From NCBI GenBank assembly GCA_965205045.1, contig OZ242031.1, forward strand, positions 5,022,001 to 5,086,000: a stretch of DNA of 64,000 nucleotides. The letters are read 5' to 3'. Made by a program: the position numbers and the translations under genes. Source of the stretch: UBA6522 sp965205045. Its GTDB lineage: Bacteria > Pseudomonadota > Gammaproteobacteria > Steroidobacterales > Rariloculaceae. Shown here piece by piece: positions 43,083-51,956 of the stretch (its first letter is position 1; the number at the start of each line of letters is the position of its first letter). A model generated the notes under the pieces. That model had not been told where the DNA came from. It did no database searches and worked only from the letters and a program-made list of their open reading frames with translations.

Positions 43083-44327
43083 CTAGATGCGGTGCTCGAC
43101 GAACGGCAACGCCCCGTACCTGCCGCTGAGGTATGACCGCTCAAGGTTTTCCAGCCCCTTGCGAGGACTGAAATCGGTAAGCGGGAACAAACGGGTCTCT
43201 TGCTTCTCGTTGCGCTCGCAGAACCAGATTTGATCGCGACGAAATACGTCCTGGTTCAGAATCGATGTGTCGTGAGTCGTGAAGACAAGCTGAGCGCCCC
43301 TCGCGTTCAGCCGAGGATCATGGAACTGATCGACCAAGAATCTGACCAGCGCAGGATGAAGGCTGGCATGCATTTCATCGAAGACGACCACGTTCCCGTT
43401 CTTCAAACTATCGAGCCATGGACCGGCCAGGGCGAAGATTCGTTGCGTTCCGTCCGATTCGTCTTCGAGCTGCAATTCATTCGGGAGGCTCTTGCCGGTA
43501 TCGTGACTTAACCGCAATTCGGGGATTTTCTTGCCGGCCAACTTATCTACCAGATGGTGCTTCCAATCCGGATCCATGTCTCCTTGAAGCTGCCCCGGTT
43601 GAAATTCTTTCTCCACAACACGGACGTCCGCGATGCCGAGGTCAGCCACATTCAGAAAGTCAACGATCTCGCTCTTGCGCTGGTCGCGGCACCAGGACAT
43701 CGAAAATGAATTTCTCCAGCCCCTAGCGTCGGCCACCTGCAACCTCTTCTTGAACCAATTGTGGATTGGCCGCAATTGCCGGCTGTTGAGTGACACCGCG
43801 GTTGACAGGTACAGCGCATTCGGCCGAGTCGCGCGCTGCCAGACTTTCTTGTCTCCTGTGAGGTTGGGACCGAACTTCCATGCTTTCGCTGTGCGCTCGA
43901 ACCAAACCTGGACACGCCCGCGTGGCCAGGCGAACAGCCACTCGTCGGTTACATGATGGCGCGTTGCCCTGAACCCGTACTGGTATCTGACTCCTTCGGC
44001 AATAAACAAGACCTCCAGCATTGTCGCCTCGTCCTCGCAGTCGGGATCCAGACGAAAGGGGACCACCGGCAACTCATCGAGGCCTTCGGTCGAGCGGGTA
44101 ACGATGTATTTCATGGTACCCAACGCGTTGACCAGATTGCTCTTGCCAGCGGCGTTCGGTCCGTAAATGGCGGTGGAACGCACCAGCGGTTCGTTGTGCG
44201 CACCTCCCGAGAGTTCGGGCTTGACCAGATGTGTGTCGCGCTGCTCGTCTCCGCGACCTGCAACCAGAGTGAGCCGCGCCTCGTCGCGAATGGACTTAAA
44301 ATTCTCGACTGCAAACTCTACAAGCAT
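43083..44327 (-). CDS. RloA-type AAA/ABC-like ATPase (AbiLi-like)
   Basis: 414 residues. The Walker A is AIYGPNAAGKSNLVNAL (about 53-69), the signature/late motifs are LEDESDGTQRIFALA, Walker B VVVFDEMHASLHPALV and the switch His in FTTHDTSIL. The N-terminus MLVEFAVENFKSIRDE is typical of RloA/RecF-like ATPases. In phage-defence loci this protein (AbiLi) works with RloB/AbiLii. The partner here is truncated, so defence activity is probably lost unless the ATPase acts alone. The gene itself shows no damage. AT-rich sequence just upstream (44328-44400) probably holds its promoter. Confidence 0.9.
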   Translation of the reverse strand: MLVEFAVENFKSIRDEARLTLVAGRGDEQRDTHLVKPELSGGAHNEPLVRSTAIYGPNAAGKSNLVNALGTMKYIVTRSTEGLDELPVVPFRLDPDCEDEATMLEVLFIAEGVRYQYGFRATRHHVTDEWLFAWPRGRVQVWFERTAKAWKFGPNLTGDKKVWQRATRPNALYLSTAVSLNSRQLRPIHNWFKKRLQVADARGWRNSFSMSWCRDQRKSEIVDFLNVADLGIADVRVVEKEFQPGQLQGDMDPDWKHHLVDKLAGKKIPELRLSHDTGKSLPNELQLEDESDGTQRIFALAGPWLDSLKNGNVVVFDEMHASLHPALVRFLVDQFHDPRLNARGAQLVFTTHDTSILNQDVFRRDQIWFCERNEKQETRLFPLTDFSPRKGLENLERSYLSGRYGALPFVEHRI

Positions 44328-44468
44328 GTGAAAACCATTTTAATGCGTAATTTCAGCATTATATGACAAAATATCATTCTAAATAAAATTCTGCCTCACC
44401 GGAAAGCCAAGTTTTTCGGCGACCGTCCGCAACGATGCTGACGCCGCGGTGCGAATGGCGGGACATCT

Positions 44469-44945
44469 CTATCGGCTTGCAAATGCTCGCGAGTCGTAGA
44501 TGTCCTCAATGGCCTCGATCAGGCGAATCCTGGCAGGCGCAAGTCTGTGAGGACTCGCCAGAACGATATTGTCCAAGCCGCCTGGCACGGCGGCGCTGGG
44601 TACGGAGAGAAGCGATTCCTTGCCGTGAAGCAGCCAGTCGGTTCCCGCATTCCGGGTCCACGGCGAATGCGGAAATTCATTCCAGTCCTTCGGCAAGTCG
44701 CGCACCTGCCATCTTTTCATGGACGCGGAAGACGCAACTTCGTAGACACCGAGCCGGTAGGCGGTGGGTACCAGGCGCGGTGACGGCAGATAGTTCGCCA
44801 TTTCCAGCATCGCCACGCTGGCGCTCTCGGCAAAGTAGAGAACGGGAACGCCCGCCGTGTTCCAGCGACCGCCGTGTCTGAAACTGGCCCCGTGACCTTC
44901 GAAGTTCTCAAGATGCTCGATCCGGCATATCCGGTAAATTCGCAT
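44469..44945 (-). CDS. RES-domain toxin (NAD-targeting)
   Basis: 158 residues from the ATG at 44945, which overlaps the antitoxin stop by one base (TGATG). The RES family marks are present: RIYRICR at the start, FRHGGRWNTAG, VLYFAESASVAMLEMA, and an acidic C-terminal part. RES toxins degrade or phosphorolyse NAD+ and halt growth; the Arg of GGRWN and the Glu of LEMA are expected active-site residues. The partner is the Xre/DUF2384 protein upstream. No truncation is seen, so the module is likely intact. Confidence 0.92.
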   Translation of the reverse strand: MRIYRICRIEHLENFEGHGASFRHGGRWNTAGVPVLYFAESASVAMLEMANYLPSPRLVPTAYRLGVYEVASSASMKRWQVRDLPKDWNEFPHSPWTRNAGTDWLLHGKESLLSVPSAAVPGGLDNIVLASPHRLAPARIRLIEAIEDIYDSRAFASR

Positions 44946-45382
44946 CAAGGAAATTCGCCGTGTTCGATCTTGGCGATCGCCTGCTGCACCAATCGGCGAC
45001 CGCTGAAAGTGTCGCAGAAATCAAGTGGACGTTGGCCACCCATGGCCGGGAGCGGTGTCTCCAGCCATTCGTGCGCAGCATCCAGCCCACCCAGGACCGT
45101 CGACGCGCGGTAAAACACCCGCAGCGCATCCAGAAGCGCCTCCGACTGGGTGGCGCTGAGGCTTGGACGCTGATAAACCCGATGCAGATTACCGGACGAG
45201 ACTCCCACCAGACGAACGAACAAATCACGCTGGCCCACCACATCCACGGCCTGCTTCACAACCTTTCCGGGAATGCCCTCTCGTACGGCGCGTATAAACG
45301 CATTGGTGCTGCCGAAGGCTGAAATCGGAACGTCTATGCCCGCCATCGGCGGAGGCAATGTTTGGCCGGCGGCTTGCGTCAT
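44945..45382 (-). CDS. Xre/MbcA/ParS-type antitoxin of the RES toxin
   Basis: 145 residues from the ATG at 45382, chosen for the GGGAGGA site nine bases upstream. The N-terminal part is an Xre-like helix-turn-helix (VKQAVDVVGQRDLFVRLVG, then SSGNLHRVYQRPSLSA), and the C-terminal DUF2384 part ends DFCDTFSGRRLVQQAIAKIEHGEFP. These antitoxins cap the RES active site and repress their own operon. Perfect palindromes in the promoter region (45415-45429 and 45437-45451) are the likely binding sites. The stop overlaps the toxin start, typical for such pairs. Confidence 0.92.
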   Translation of the reverse strand: MTQAAGQTLPPPMAGIDVPISAFGSTNAFIRAVREGIPGKVVKQAVDVVGQRDLFVRLVGVSSGNLHRVYQRPSLSATQSEALLDALRVFYRASTVLGGLDAAHEWLETPLPAMGGQRPLDFCDTFSGRRLVQQAIAKIEHGEFP

Positions 45383-45397
45383 GGGATTTTCCTCCCT

Positions 45398-45451
45398 GAT
45401 GTTAACGCAGTATAACATCATTATGATGTCGTAGTAGCATCATAATGATGC
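45398..45451 (-). promoter_or_regulatory. Toxin-antitoxin promoter with two palindromic operators
   Basis: ACATCAT-T-ATGATGT (45415-45429) and GCATCAT-A-ATGATGC (45437-45451) are perfect 7+1+7 palindromes with centres 22 bp apart. A third inverted pair, GATGTTA and TAACATC, spans 45398-45419. On the minus strand an extended -10 (TGTTATACT) lies at the first palindrome's edge. The layout fits autorepression by the antitoxin with cooperative binding. Confidence 0.75.
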
Positions 45452-45510
45452 CAAAACGGCCCGGGGACGGTGCGTCGGCGTGGCGAACTGAACGCTTCGC
45501 TGGTGGGTAG

Positions 45511-46878
45511 CTAGTCGTCACCCGCCTCGCGTCTGAGGCGATTCGCATATGAGAAGGAATAGTGGCGCGCTGGTGTATTCAGCGTGTTTTCGCCGAGAGC
45601 GTCGAGCGCATCCGCCATGAGCCGCTTCGAAGTGGGGTCGTCGGGCCGCAGTCGGGTGACGTGCTGGGCGAGCTGAGCTGCACCGAGAGCATCTCCATTC
45701 GCCATGGCATCGCGCGCCAACTCCATCATGCGATCAACACCGCCCAGCCAATCGGCCATCCGCTGTGACTGTTCAACGGGGCCTTCTCGATGCAGATTCA
45801 GCGGGTTGCCGTCGAACCAGCCGAGTTCCTGCGCATAGATTTGCCGGACGGTGCCCCAGACGCTGCCGTAGTAATCCGCCAGGTAATCGAGTGACGCAAA
45901 CCGTTCGGGCAGGGTGACGTATTCGACGAGTTCATCGGGCGTCATGAAGCTTCTGGCGCCCTCGATCGTGCGGTCGTAGACCCACTGCATCGCATCGCGG
46001 CGGTTGGTGAGGTGCTCCACGACATTCTCGGTGAGAGGGTTGCCGTGCCCGGGCACAAGACGCTCGGGGCCCTCCTGAATCATCTTGTCGAGGCTTGCAA
46101 TCCAGTCCCGGATCGAGCGGTTCGTGCCGCGAAGCGGGTAGACGTTGGGCCAGGTGTGAAAAACGTTGTCGCCCGCGAAGAGCAGCCTCTGGTCCGGCAG
46201 CCAGATATAGAGCTGGTCGGCGGTTTCTCCCGGAGCGGCGACGAGTTCAAGCTGAACGCCGGCAATTTTCAGCTCGATTCGCTCGTCGTCGAAGGTGCGG
46301 GTTGGATCGACTCGCCGGACCGGGGTTGCGCGTTCTTGCGGTGACATCGGCCTCGGCGGTCCGTTAAACGCGATCGACTGGCCGGCAGGCAGGTCTCCGC
46401 CCTGGGTATCCGCCGGTCGCGAGATTCCGGCAAGCCCTGCGTCGGCTGCGGCCCTCTGCTCGGCATTGAAGTTCGCCCGGGCCCAGACCTCGATGTCCGC
46501 GCCTTCGTCGGCGAAGGCGCTCGCGCCTCGAGTGTGATCGCCGTGACCATGCGTATAGATGATGGCTCGAATCGGCTTGTCCGTGATTGCCTCGAATTCC
46601 GCGCGGACCTCGGCCGAAAGCGCCGGCGAATGCCCCGGATCGACGACGATGATCCCGTCATCGCCGATGATCATCGAGTTTGCCGACAAGGTGTAGCCGA
46701 CTGCCGTATAGACGTTGTCGCCGACCTGGAACATTTGCCGCGTAACCCGGTCGCTCCAGACGCGGAGGCGTTCCGTCGCGTCGGACTGCTGCGCGGCGCC
46801 TGGAGCCGACAGAGTCCCCAGAAGCAGCAAGGTCAGGGTCTTCCGGAATCGGTAGCTGCTTGGCCGACGACAACTCAT
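45511..46878 (-). CDS. Exported metallo-beta-lactamase-fold hydrolase, alkylsulfatase-like
   Basis: 455 residues from the ATG at 46878 with GGAG eight bases upstream; a GTG nine bases earlier is possible. A Sec signal ends SAPGAAQ. Metal ligands: THGHGDHTRG (HxHxDH), a later His in VPGHGNPL and the Asp of LLFAGDNVFHTWPN. The C-terminal part (about 300-440) with DYLADYYGSVWGTVRQIYAQELGWFDGNP and a helical LAQHVTRLRPDD repeat matches the alkylsulfatase dimerisation region. Family members cleave sulfate esters or act as beta-lactamase-like hydrolases; substrate unknown here. Downstream on the same strand is only the toxin-antitoxin unit. Confidence 0.9.
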   Translation of the reverse strand: MSCRRPSSYRFRKTLTLLLLGTLSAPGAAQQSDATERLRVWSDRVTRQMFQVGDNVYTAVGYTLSANSMIIGDDGIIVVDPGHSPALSAEVRAEFEAITDKPIRAIIYTHGHGDHTRGASAFADEGADIEVWARANFNAEQRAAADAGLAGISRPADTQGGDLPAGQSIAFNGPPRPMSPQERATPVRRVDPTRTFDDERIELKIAGVQLELVAAPGETADQLYIWLPDQRLLFAGDNVFHTWPNVYPLRGTNRSIRDWIASLDKMIQEGPERLVPGHGNPLTENVVEHLTNRRDAMQWVYDRTIEGARSFMTPDELVEYVTLPERFASLDYLADYYGSVWGTVRQIYAQELGWFDGNPLNLHREGPVEQSQRMADWLGGVDRMMELARDAMANGDALGAAQLAQHVTRLRPDDPTSKRLMADALDALGENTLNTPARHYSFSYANRLRREAGDD

Positions 46879-46912
46879 GCGCTGCACTCCATTCCGATTG
46901 AGAGGATTGCGA

Positions 46913-47170
46913 TCAATGGATGATCGCCCGATACACGGCGGCGGTAAATTTGCTTTGCAAGTTTATCTGGTCGGGAGGGAAGCGCTGCGTCATCGAGGCG
47001 AGCCGGAACAGCGTATCTGTTTCCATCGCCTCGCCATCGTCGATATCGGCCATGCCGAAGCGCTCGAAATAGGCGACCTGACCGTCGCGCGCGACCATGG
47101 CCACGGCACCTGCGATCTGATCCTGTTCCATGGCGTGCTCGACCTGCTGCCCAATCCGCGACCTCGAAAC
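46913..47170 (-). pseudogene. Serine hydrolase (class C beta-lactamase-like) N-terminal fragment
   Basis: The frame reads IGQQVEHAMEQDQIAGAVAM, RDGQVAYFERFGMADID, then ETDTLFRLASMT, the lead-in to the catalytic SxxK. The Lys is not kept (SMTQ) and the sequence turns unrelated at once, ending at 46913. Both the start and everything after the active-site Ser are missing. It is squeezed between the metallo-hydrolase and the alcohol-dehydrogenase-like gene. Confidence 0.75.
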
Positions 47171-47173
47171 TCA

Positions 47174-48280
47174 TCAGAGCGCGATGACGATCTTGCCCAT
47201 GAAGCTGCCGTCTCCCATGAGGTGGTAGGCTTCCTGCGCCTGCTCGAAACCGAACACGCGGTCGATGACCGGGCGGATCCCATGTTCTTCCATGAAGGCG
47301 TTCATCGCCTCGAAGTCGGCGCGTGAGCCCACGTAGATGCCCGACACCGTGGCTCCACGGCCCATGAGCGCCCCGACCGGGATGGGCGGCGCCGCGCCGG
47401 TGACTCCGCCAATGAGGGCGACATGGCCTTCAAATGCGAGCGCCTCCAGCGCCTTGTTCAGCGTATCGCGGCCGCCGATTTCGAGCACATGATCGACACC
47501 GTAATCATTCGTCAGGGCCCGGACCTCGACCTGCCAATCCTCGTTTTCGCGGTAATTCACGGTACCGACGGCGCCGAGTTCCCGTGCCCGGGCAAGCTTC
47601 TCGTTACTCGAACTGGTGATGATCGGTCTTGCCCCCGAGGCAGCGGCGAATAGCAACCCGAAACTCGACACCCCGCCGGTGCCCTCCAGCAGCACGTAGT
47701 CGTCGGGCTGGAGGTTGCCTTGCGTGAAAAGCCCGTTCCAGGCCGTCACAGCCGCGCAGGGCAGCGTCGCCGCCTCTTCGTAGCTCAGGTATTCCGGAAT
47801 CGGGACGAGAGCGCGCGGGGTTGTGACGATCATCTCCGACAGCATGCCTCCCGTACCGGGGCCGGCCCCGCGCGCCGATGGGCGGACCGCAGCGTTGCGT
47901 TTGCCTTCGACCCAGTCGGTAAAGAACGTGCTGGCCACCCGATCGCCGACCTGGAACTCCGTCACGCCCTCTCCCACGGCAATCACCTCGCCGGCCCCGT
48001 CGGACAGCGGAACGTTGTCGGTGTAGTCGAGTCCTTGTTCCCCGATCGTCTCGTTGAGCATGTACCAATCGCGGCGGTTGAGCGACGTCGCGTGGACCCG
48101 GACCAGCACCTCACCTGGGCCGGCGACCGGACGCGGCACCTCGCGCATCACCAGTTCGTATCCGTCGCCACTGGCTGCGAACTGATATTGACGAATCGTC
48201 TCCGACGATTGCGCATCAGCCTCTGCGAACGGAGCGAGAGCAAGCACGGCGGCTGCAAGACAAGTTCCTGGTGTTCTCAT
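47174..48280 (-). CDS. Exported MDR-family zinc-independent alcohol dehydrogenase/quinone reductase-like protein
   Basis: 368 residues. The first 24 residues (to AEADAQ) form a Sec signal, odd for an NAD(P)H enzyme. The core is medium-chain reductase: GPGEVLVRVHATSLNRRDW, PLSDGAGEVIAVGEGV, the nucleotide site LLEGTGGVSSFGLLFAAASG, EKLARARELGAVGTVNYRE, and HVALIGGV. Structural-zinc Cys are absent, pointing to the quinone-oxidoreductase or zinc-independent branch. It is divergent from the SDR gene at 48502, which also has an export signal. Substrate unknown. Confidence 0.9.
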   Translation of the reverse strand: MRTPGTCLAAAVLALAPFAEADAQSSETIRQYQFAASGDGYELVMREVPRPVAGPGEVLVRVHATSLNRRDWYMLNETIGEQGLDYTDNVPLSDGAGEVIAVGEGVTEFQVGDRVASTFFTDWVEGKRNAAVRPSARGAGPGTGGMLSEMIVTTPRALVPIPEYLSYEEAATLPCAAVTAWNGLFTQGNLQPDDYVLLEGTGGVSSFGLLFAAASGARPIITSSSNEKLARARELGAVGTVNYRENEDWQVEVRALTNDYGVDHVLEIGGRDTLNKALEALAFEGHVALIGGVTGAAPPIPVGALMGRGATVSGIYVGSRADFEAMNAFMEEHGIRPVIDRVFGFEQAQEAYHLMGDGSFMGKIVIAL

Positions 48281-48501
48281 TACTGCGCTCCCGAACTAAA
48301 AAATCGCGAACCCATGGTTCGCCTGGTGGCTCTTCCGGTTCGCAATACGCCTGGCGGCAACGCATTGTAGCTGTCCGCTTCGGCTCTGTCGCAGAGCCGC
48401 TATTCGGGTGACCCCCCGCTAAGTTCCTGTCGCCATGCTTCGGACTGTAAAATCGTGGCAGAATGGTAGAGGCCCGTCCTGAATGCGAGGAGACGCTAAT
48501 C

Positions 48502-49461
48502 ATGTCCGACCCGATGACCCGCCGCCGGTTTCTCGAAAACAGCTCCTTCATCGCCCTGGCTTCAGCCTGTGGGACGGCATTCGCGCAATCCGTGCCGCGA
48601 AGTTCTTTCGGCGCGCAGTCCACGGCCGAAGAAGTGACCGCGGGCCTTGACCTCAGCGGAAAGACTGCCATCGTGACAGGCTGCAATTCGGGTATCGGCT
48701 ACGAGACCATGCGGGTCCTCGCGCTCCGGGGCGCACACGTGATCGGTACGGCGCGCTCTGTCGAGAAAGGCCGGGAGGCAGCCGACAGCGTGACCGGGCG
48801 CGTCACCCCGGTCGTGCTGGAACTCACGGACTTCGATTCCATCGTGGCCTGCGCCGATGAGATTCAGGCCATGGACGTGCCGGTCGACATGCTGGTCCTC
48901 AACGCCGGCATGTTGCTGACGGAGTTGCGGCAGGTCAGGGGCCTCGAGATGCAGTTCGTCGTCAATCATCTCGGCCATTTCATCTTCGGCAACCGGCTGA
49001 TGAGCCGCGTAACGGACGCGCCCGAAGGACGTGTCGTGGTCGTGGGCAGTATCGCGCACATGGGAGCGCCGGAAGGCGGCATCCAGTTCGACAATCTGGG
49101 GGGCGAAGGCTGGGGCAGGCAAAGCTACGGGCATTCCAAGCTCGCAAACGGTCTGTATTCGCTTGAGTTGTCCAGGCGTCTCGCCGGCACGCGCGCCACG
49201 TCAAACTGCGTTCACCCGGGTGGCGTCAGGACCAACATCCTGCGCAATACCGGCCTTAGCGGGGCCAGATTGAACAAGAGCCCGGAACAAGGGGCCGCAA
49301 CACAGTGCTACGTCGCAACGCATCCGTCGCTGACGGGCGTCACGGGCCAGTACTTCGCCGACTGCAACATCGCCGAGCAGGGCGACCATCAGAAGGACGA
49401 GGCGATGGCGGCCCGCCTGTGGGAAGTATCCGAGGAACTCACTCGAGCCTACCTCTTGTAG
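48502..49461 (+). CDS. Tat-exported short-chain dehydrogenase/reductase
   Basis: 319 residues from the ATG at 48502 (GAGGAGA upstream). The Tat signal is MTRRRFLENSSFIALASA. SDR motifs are complete: VTGCNSGIGYE for the cofactor, NAGM, VVVGSIAHM with the catalytic Ser, and YGHSKLAN with Tyr and Lys. The pattern is that of retinol-dehydrogenase-like/WWOX-like SDRs. Folded export through Tat would carry bound NADP along, which makes an exported SDR plausible. It is divergent from another exported oxidoreductase (47174-48280) with a 221-base shared promoter region. Confidence 0.92.
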   Translation: MSDPMTRRRFLENSSFIALASACGTAFAQSVPRSSFGAQSTAEEVTAGLDLSGKTAIVTGCNSGIGYETMRVLALRGAHVIGTARSVEKGREAADSVTGRVTPVVLELTDFDSIVACADEIQAMDVPVDMLVLNAGMLLTELRQVRGLEMQFVVNHLGHFIFGNRLMSRVTDAPEGRVVVVGSIAHMGAPEGGIQFDNLGGEGWGRQSYGHSKLANGLYSLELSRRLAGTRATSNCVHPGGVRTNILRNTGLSGARLNKSPEQGAATQCYVATHPSLTGVTGQYFADCNIAEQGDHQKDEAMAARLWEVSEELTRAYLL

Positions 49462-49573
49462 GAAGCGACCTGGTAGGCCGATACGGCCAATTCACTTACT
49501 GACGTCACTCATCCCTGTTGCCTGCATGCGTGGGCAACCCCTTGGCACGGCGCAAATCCGCCGGAAACGCCGG

Positions 49574-49966
49574 CTATTCCTGCCGCGACGCGCTTTCCCA
49601 GATCTGTTCGCCCGTCTCCACCATGGTGACCGAGGAGGCGTTCGCAGAAGTACTCCCGTCCCTGGCGCCGAACCCGACAACGCTGATGACGTCGCCCGGC
49701 TGTGCCGTCTCCGGCGTCCAGCCCTGCTTGAGCAGCGTGTTGATGCCCAGCAACTCCACGGACCAGTTCTCCACGTCGCCTTCCGCGCCTTCGACGTCCA
49801 TATGGATCCAGGCGTGGGGATTGGTCCATTCGATTCGCGTGATGGTGCCGCTCAACTCGACGGGACGGGCGACGTCGAACACGGCGGCGAACGAGTGGTG
49901 AGCCTGGCCGGGCGCCGCCGGTAGCAGCCACGCCACACCGACAAGAAGTGAAAACGCATGCCTCAT
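49574..49966 (-). CDS. Periplasmic DUF6152 family protein (second copy)
   Basis: 130 residues from the ATG at 49966 with GGGGA upstream. Sec signal to APGQAHHS. The family pattern is complete: HHSFAAVFDVARPVELSGTI, TRIEWTNPHAWIHMDVEG, WSVELLGINTLLKQGW, AQPGDVISVVGFGARDG. It is only moderately similar to the copy at 11897. It stands between the SDR gene and a decayed gene whose intact relatives often neighbour DUF6152 genes. No function known. Confidence 0.88.
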   Translation of the reverse strand: MRHAFSLLVGVAWLLPAAPGQAHHSFAAVFDVARPVELSGTITRIEWTNPHAWIHMDVEGAEGDVENWSVELLGINTLLKQGWTPETAQPGDVISVVGFGARDGSTSANASSVTMVETGEQIWESASRQE

Positions 49967-50072
49967 AACCGCATTCCCCTGATCATCAGTATCGAACGGC
50001 TTTCGTATAATGGCCAGCGTAGAGGCCAGCTGCAAATCAGTCAATCCTGACACCGCAACCTGGGAATACACA

Positions 50073-50713
50073 ATGAAACGGCTCCTCGCGACACTGGTCT
50101 TGCTGGCGTTAACCACTCCGCTGTCGGCGCAGTGGCTCTCTCTCCCGACGCCGGGTGTCCCGCGCACGGCCGACGGTGCACCGGACCTGTCCGCGCCGGT
50201 GTTTCGCACACCGAAGACCTCCGCATAACCGAGCGCTACCGCCGCCCGAACTTTGGCCGCATGGAGATCGAAGTGACCTATGACGATCCCGGCGCGTTCG
50301 AATCGCCGCTGCATGCGACCATCGAGATGAGCTTCGCGGCGGACGACGTGATGCTCGAAACCGTGTGCACCGAAGCCTACGGTGGAAGCGAACACTGGAG
50401 CACCGCCGTTACGGGCCGGGACGAAACGTCCGTGCAGGTCGCTCCGGAGATCCTCGCCAGGTACGTCGGTACTTATCGGGGCATGTACCTGACGAACACC
50501 ATCACGATCCGCATCACGATGGATGGCGATCGACTGTTCCTGCAGCGGGGCAACGGCAGCAGGGCGCCGCTGGCGGCGCAGACGGAAACCGCCTTTCTGC
50601 CGGAGGGCGGCGGCTTCGGCTACGTCTTCACCGTGGCGGGCGGCGAGATGGCCAGCGCAATCTCCGAAGTCCACGTTTCCGGCGCGTGGACCTTCGACCG
50701 GGTGCCGGAGTGA
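50073..50713 (+). pseudogene. Exported hypothetical protein with internal deletion
   Basis: The first 51 codons give a Sec signal and PGVPRTADGAPDLSAP, the opening of a large exported family (PRTxDGKPDLSG), then a stop after PKTSA. Shifted by one frame, DLRITERYRRPNFGRMEIEV and TYDDPGAF follow, which is the C-terminal part of the same family, and then an extra domain to 50713 (VAPEILARYVGTYRGMY, possibly DUF3471-like). So the centre has been lost and the frame broken. DUF6152 proteins often neighbour intact members, as here. Confidence 0.7.
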
Positions 50714-50753
50714 GCGTTGCGCGGCACCCCGACCATCGCCGCCGGATCGGCGA

Positions 50754-51527
50754 TCAATAGGCTGCGGTCATCCTGCTACCGATGTAGTTGGGCGATTCGA
50801 TCTCGTCGACGATGGCCACGGCCAGGTCTTCCATGGAGATCGAGTTTCTGCCGTCGGCATCCCGCATGACCACGCCGGGTCCTGTGCGGAAGACTCCCGT
50901 GCGCTCGCCCGGAGGCAAATCCAGCGGCGGCGCGACGAAGGTCCATTCGATGTCCGTCAACATGCGCAGATAATCCAGTGCGAGCGCATGCCCGATCATG
51001 CTCACAGTGACTCCTGTCCCCTCGATTTCCATACCCACGCTGCCGGACTCAAGCTCGAAGTAAGGCACGCCCGGCTCCCTGTCGAGGGTCGTCCTGGCTC
51101 CACCGATGACCATCATTCGCGGAGCGTCGTCACCCAGGGTTCGCAATGCCTCTACGAGCGAGCCCGTCGCCTGGCGCGGGATGCTCAGCATGGGGTCGTC
51201 GGAGTCGGGATTGACGCCACCGACCGCGCTGATCACGACATCGTGGCCCGCTACAAGCTCAATGACGGAGGCGGTGTCGGTCACGTCGCCCTGGACGATC
51301 GTGAGTTGTTCGTGCCGCTCGGTGATATTGGCGGGCGTGCGCCCGATACCCGTTACCGAATGGCCGCGATCCAGCGCCTCGCGAACGATTCGGGAGCCCA
51401 CGCGACCGGAGGCGCCATAGACTGCGATCCGGACGGGCTGGACAGCGTCGGTCTGGGCCGGCGCGTCTGTCCCCGCCAGCGCGAGAATGCCGATGGTAAG
51501 GAATAAGCCAATTGTCGATGTCTTCAC
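50754..51527 (-). CDS. Exported NAD(P)-binding (NmrA/SDR-like) protein
   Basis: 257 residues from the GTG at 51527, preceded by GAGGG and followed by a Sec signal (to DAPAQ). The fold is an atypical SDR: IAVYGASGRVGSRIVREALDRGHSVTGIGR for the cofactor, then VQGDVTD, VISAVGG and, later, FVAPPLDLPPGERTG. It resembles NAD(P)H-dependent flavin reductases of the BLVRB/NmrA type. The catalytic YxxxK is absent, as usual for this branch. It is another case of a normally cytosolic oxidoreductase with an export signal. Convergent with the decayed gene at 50073. Confidence 0.87.
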   Translation of the reverse strand: MKTSTIGLFLTIGILALAGTDAPAQTDAVQPVRIAVYGASGRVGSRIVREALDRGHSVTGIGRTPANITERHEQLTIVQGDVTDTASVIELVAGHDVVISAVGGVNPDSDDPMLSIPRQATGSLVEALRTLGDDAPRMMVIGGARTTLDREPGVPYFELESGSVGMEIEGTGVTVSMIGHALALDYLRMLTDIEWTFVAPPLDLPPGERTGVFRTGPGVVMRDADGRNSISMEDLAVAIVDEIESPNYIGSRMTAAY

Positions 51528-51621
51528 AGCAGGGTCCCTCGTGCAGTTCGATAGGTACGGGCCGTCGGCCAACGGGTAAGATACACGCTGCCACGTGGAT
51601 GAGAAATCAGGGAGGCCCCGG

Positions 51622-51858
51622 ATGGCCGGAAAGCAATGGAATGCGCCGCCGGAAATGCGGATCGATGAGTCGAAGACGTACTCTTCCATGGCCAACGCCG
51701 GGCCGAATACGAACGGCAGTCAGTTCTTCATCGCCCATCTGGCGACACCGCACCTGGATGGAAGGCACACGGTGTTCGGAAAGGTGACGAGCGGCGAGGA
51801 TATTGTGGATGCCATCCAACAGGGCGACAGGATGATCAGCGTCACGGTCGCTGCCTGA
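51622..51858 (+). CDS. Cyclophilin-type peptidyl-prolyl isomerase with in-frame internal deletion
   Basis: 78 residues from the ATG at 51622 (GGAGG upstream). The start KQWNAPPEMRIDESKTY matches full-length cyclophilins of about 160 residues, then it jumps straight to SMANAGPNTNGSQFFIAHL and LDGRHTVFGKVTSGEDIVDAI. The missing middle (about 65-70 residues) includes the catalytic Arg region (FHRVI, MIQGGD). The reading frame is intact, so a protein may be made, but isomerase activity is unlikely. Could be called a pseudogene. Confidence 0.75.
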   Translation: MAGKQWNAPPEMRIDESKTYSSMANAGPNTNGSQFFIAHLATPHLDGRHTVFGKVTSGEDIVDAIQQGDRMISVTVAA

Positions 51859-51956
51859 AGCGCGCGGTTGACCGGACGTGGGCCAAATCCAGCTATGAGC
51901 GCAGCGACAGAGCGCACCGCAAGAACCGGAATATCCGTAATGATCTGGAGTTAGGG

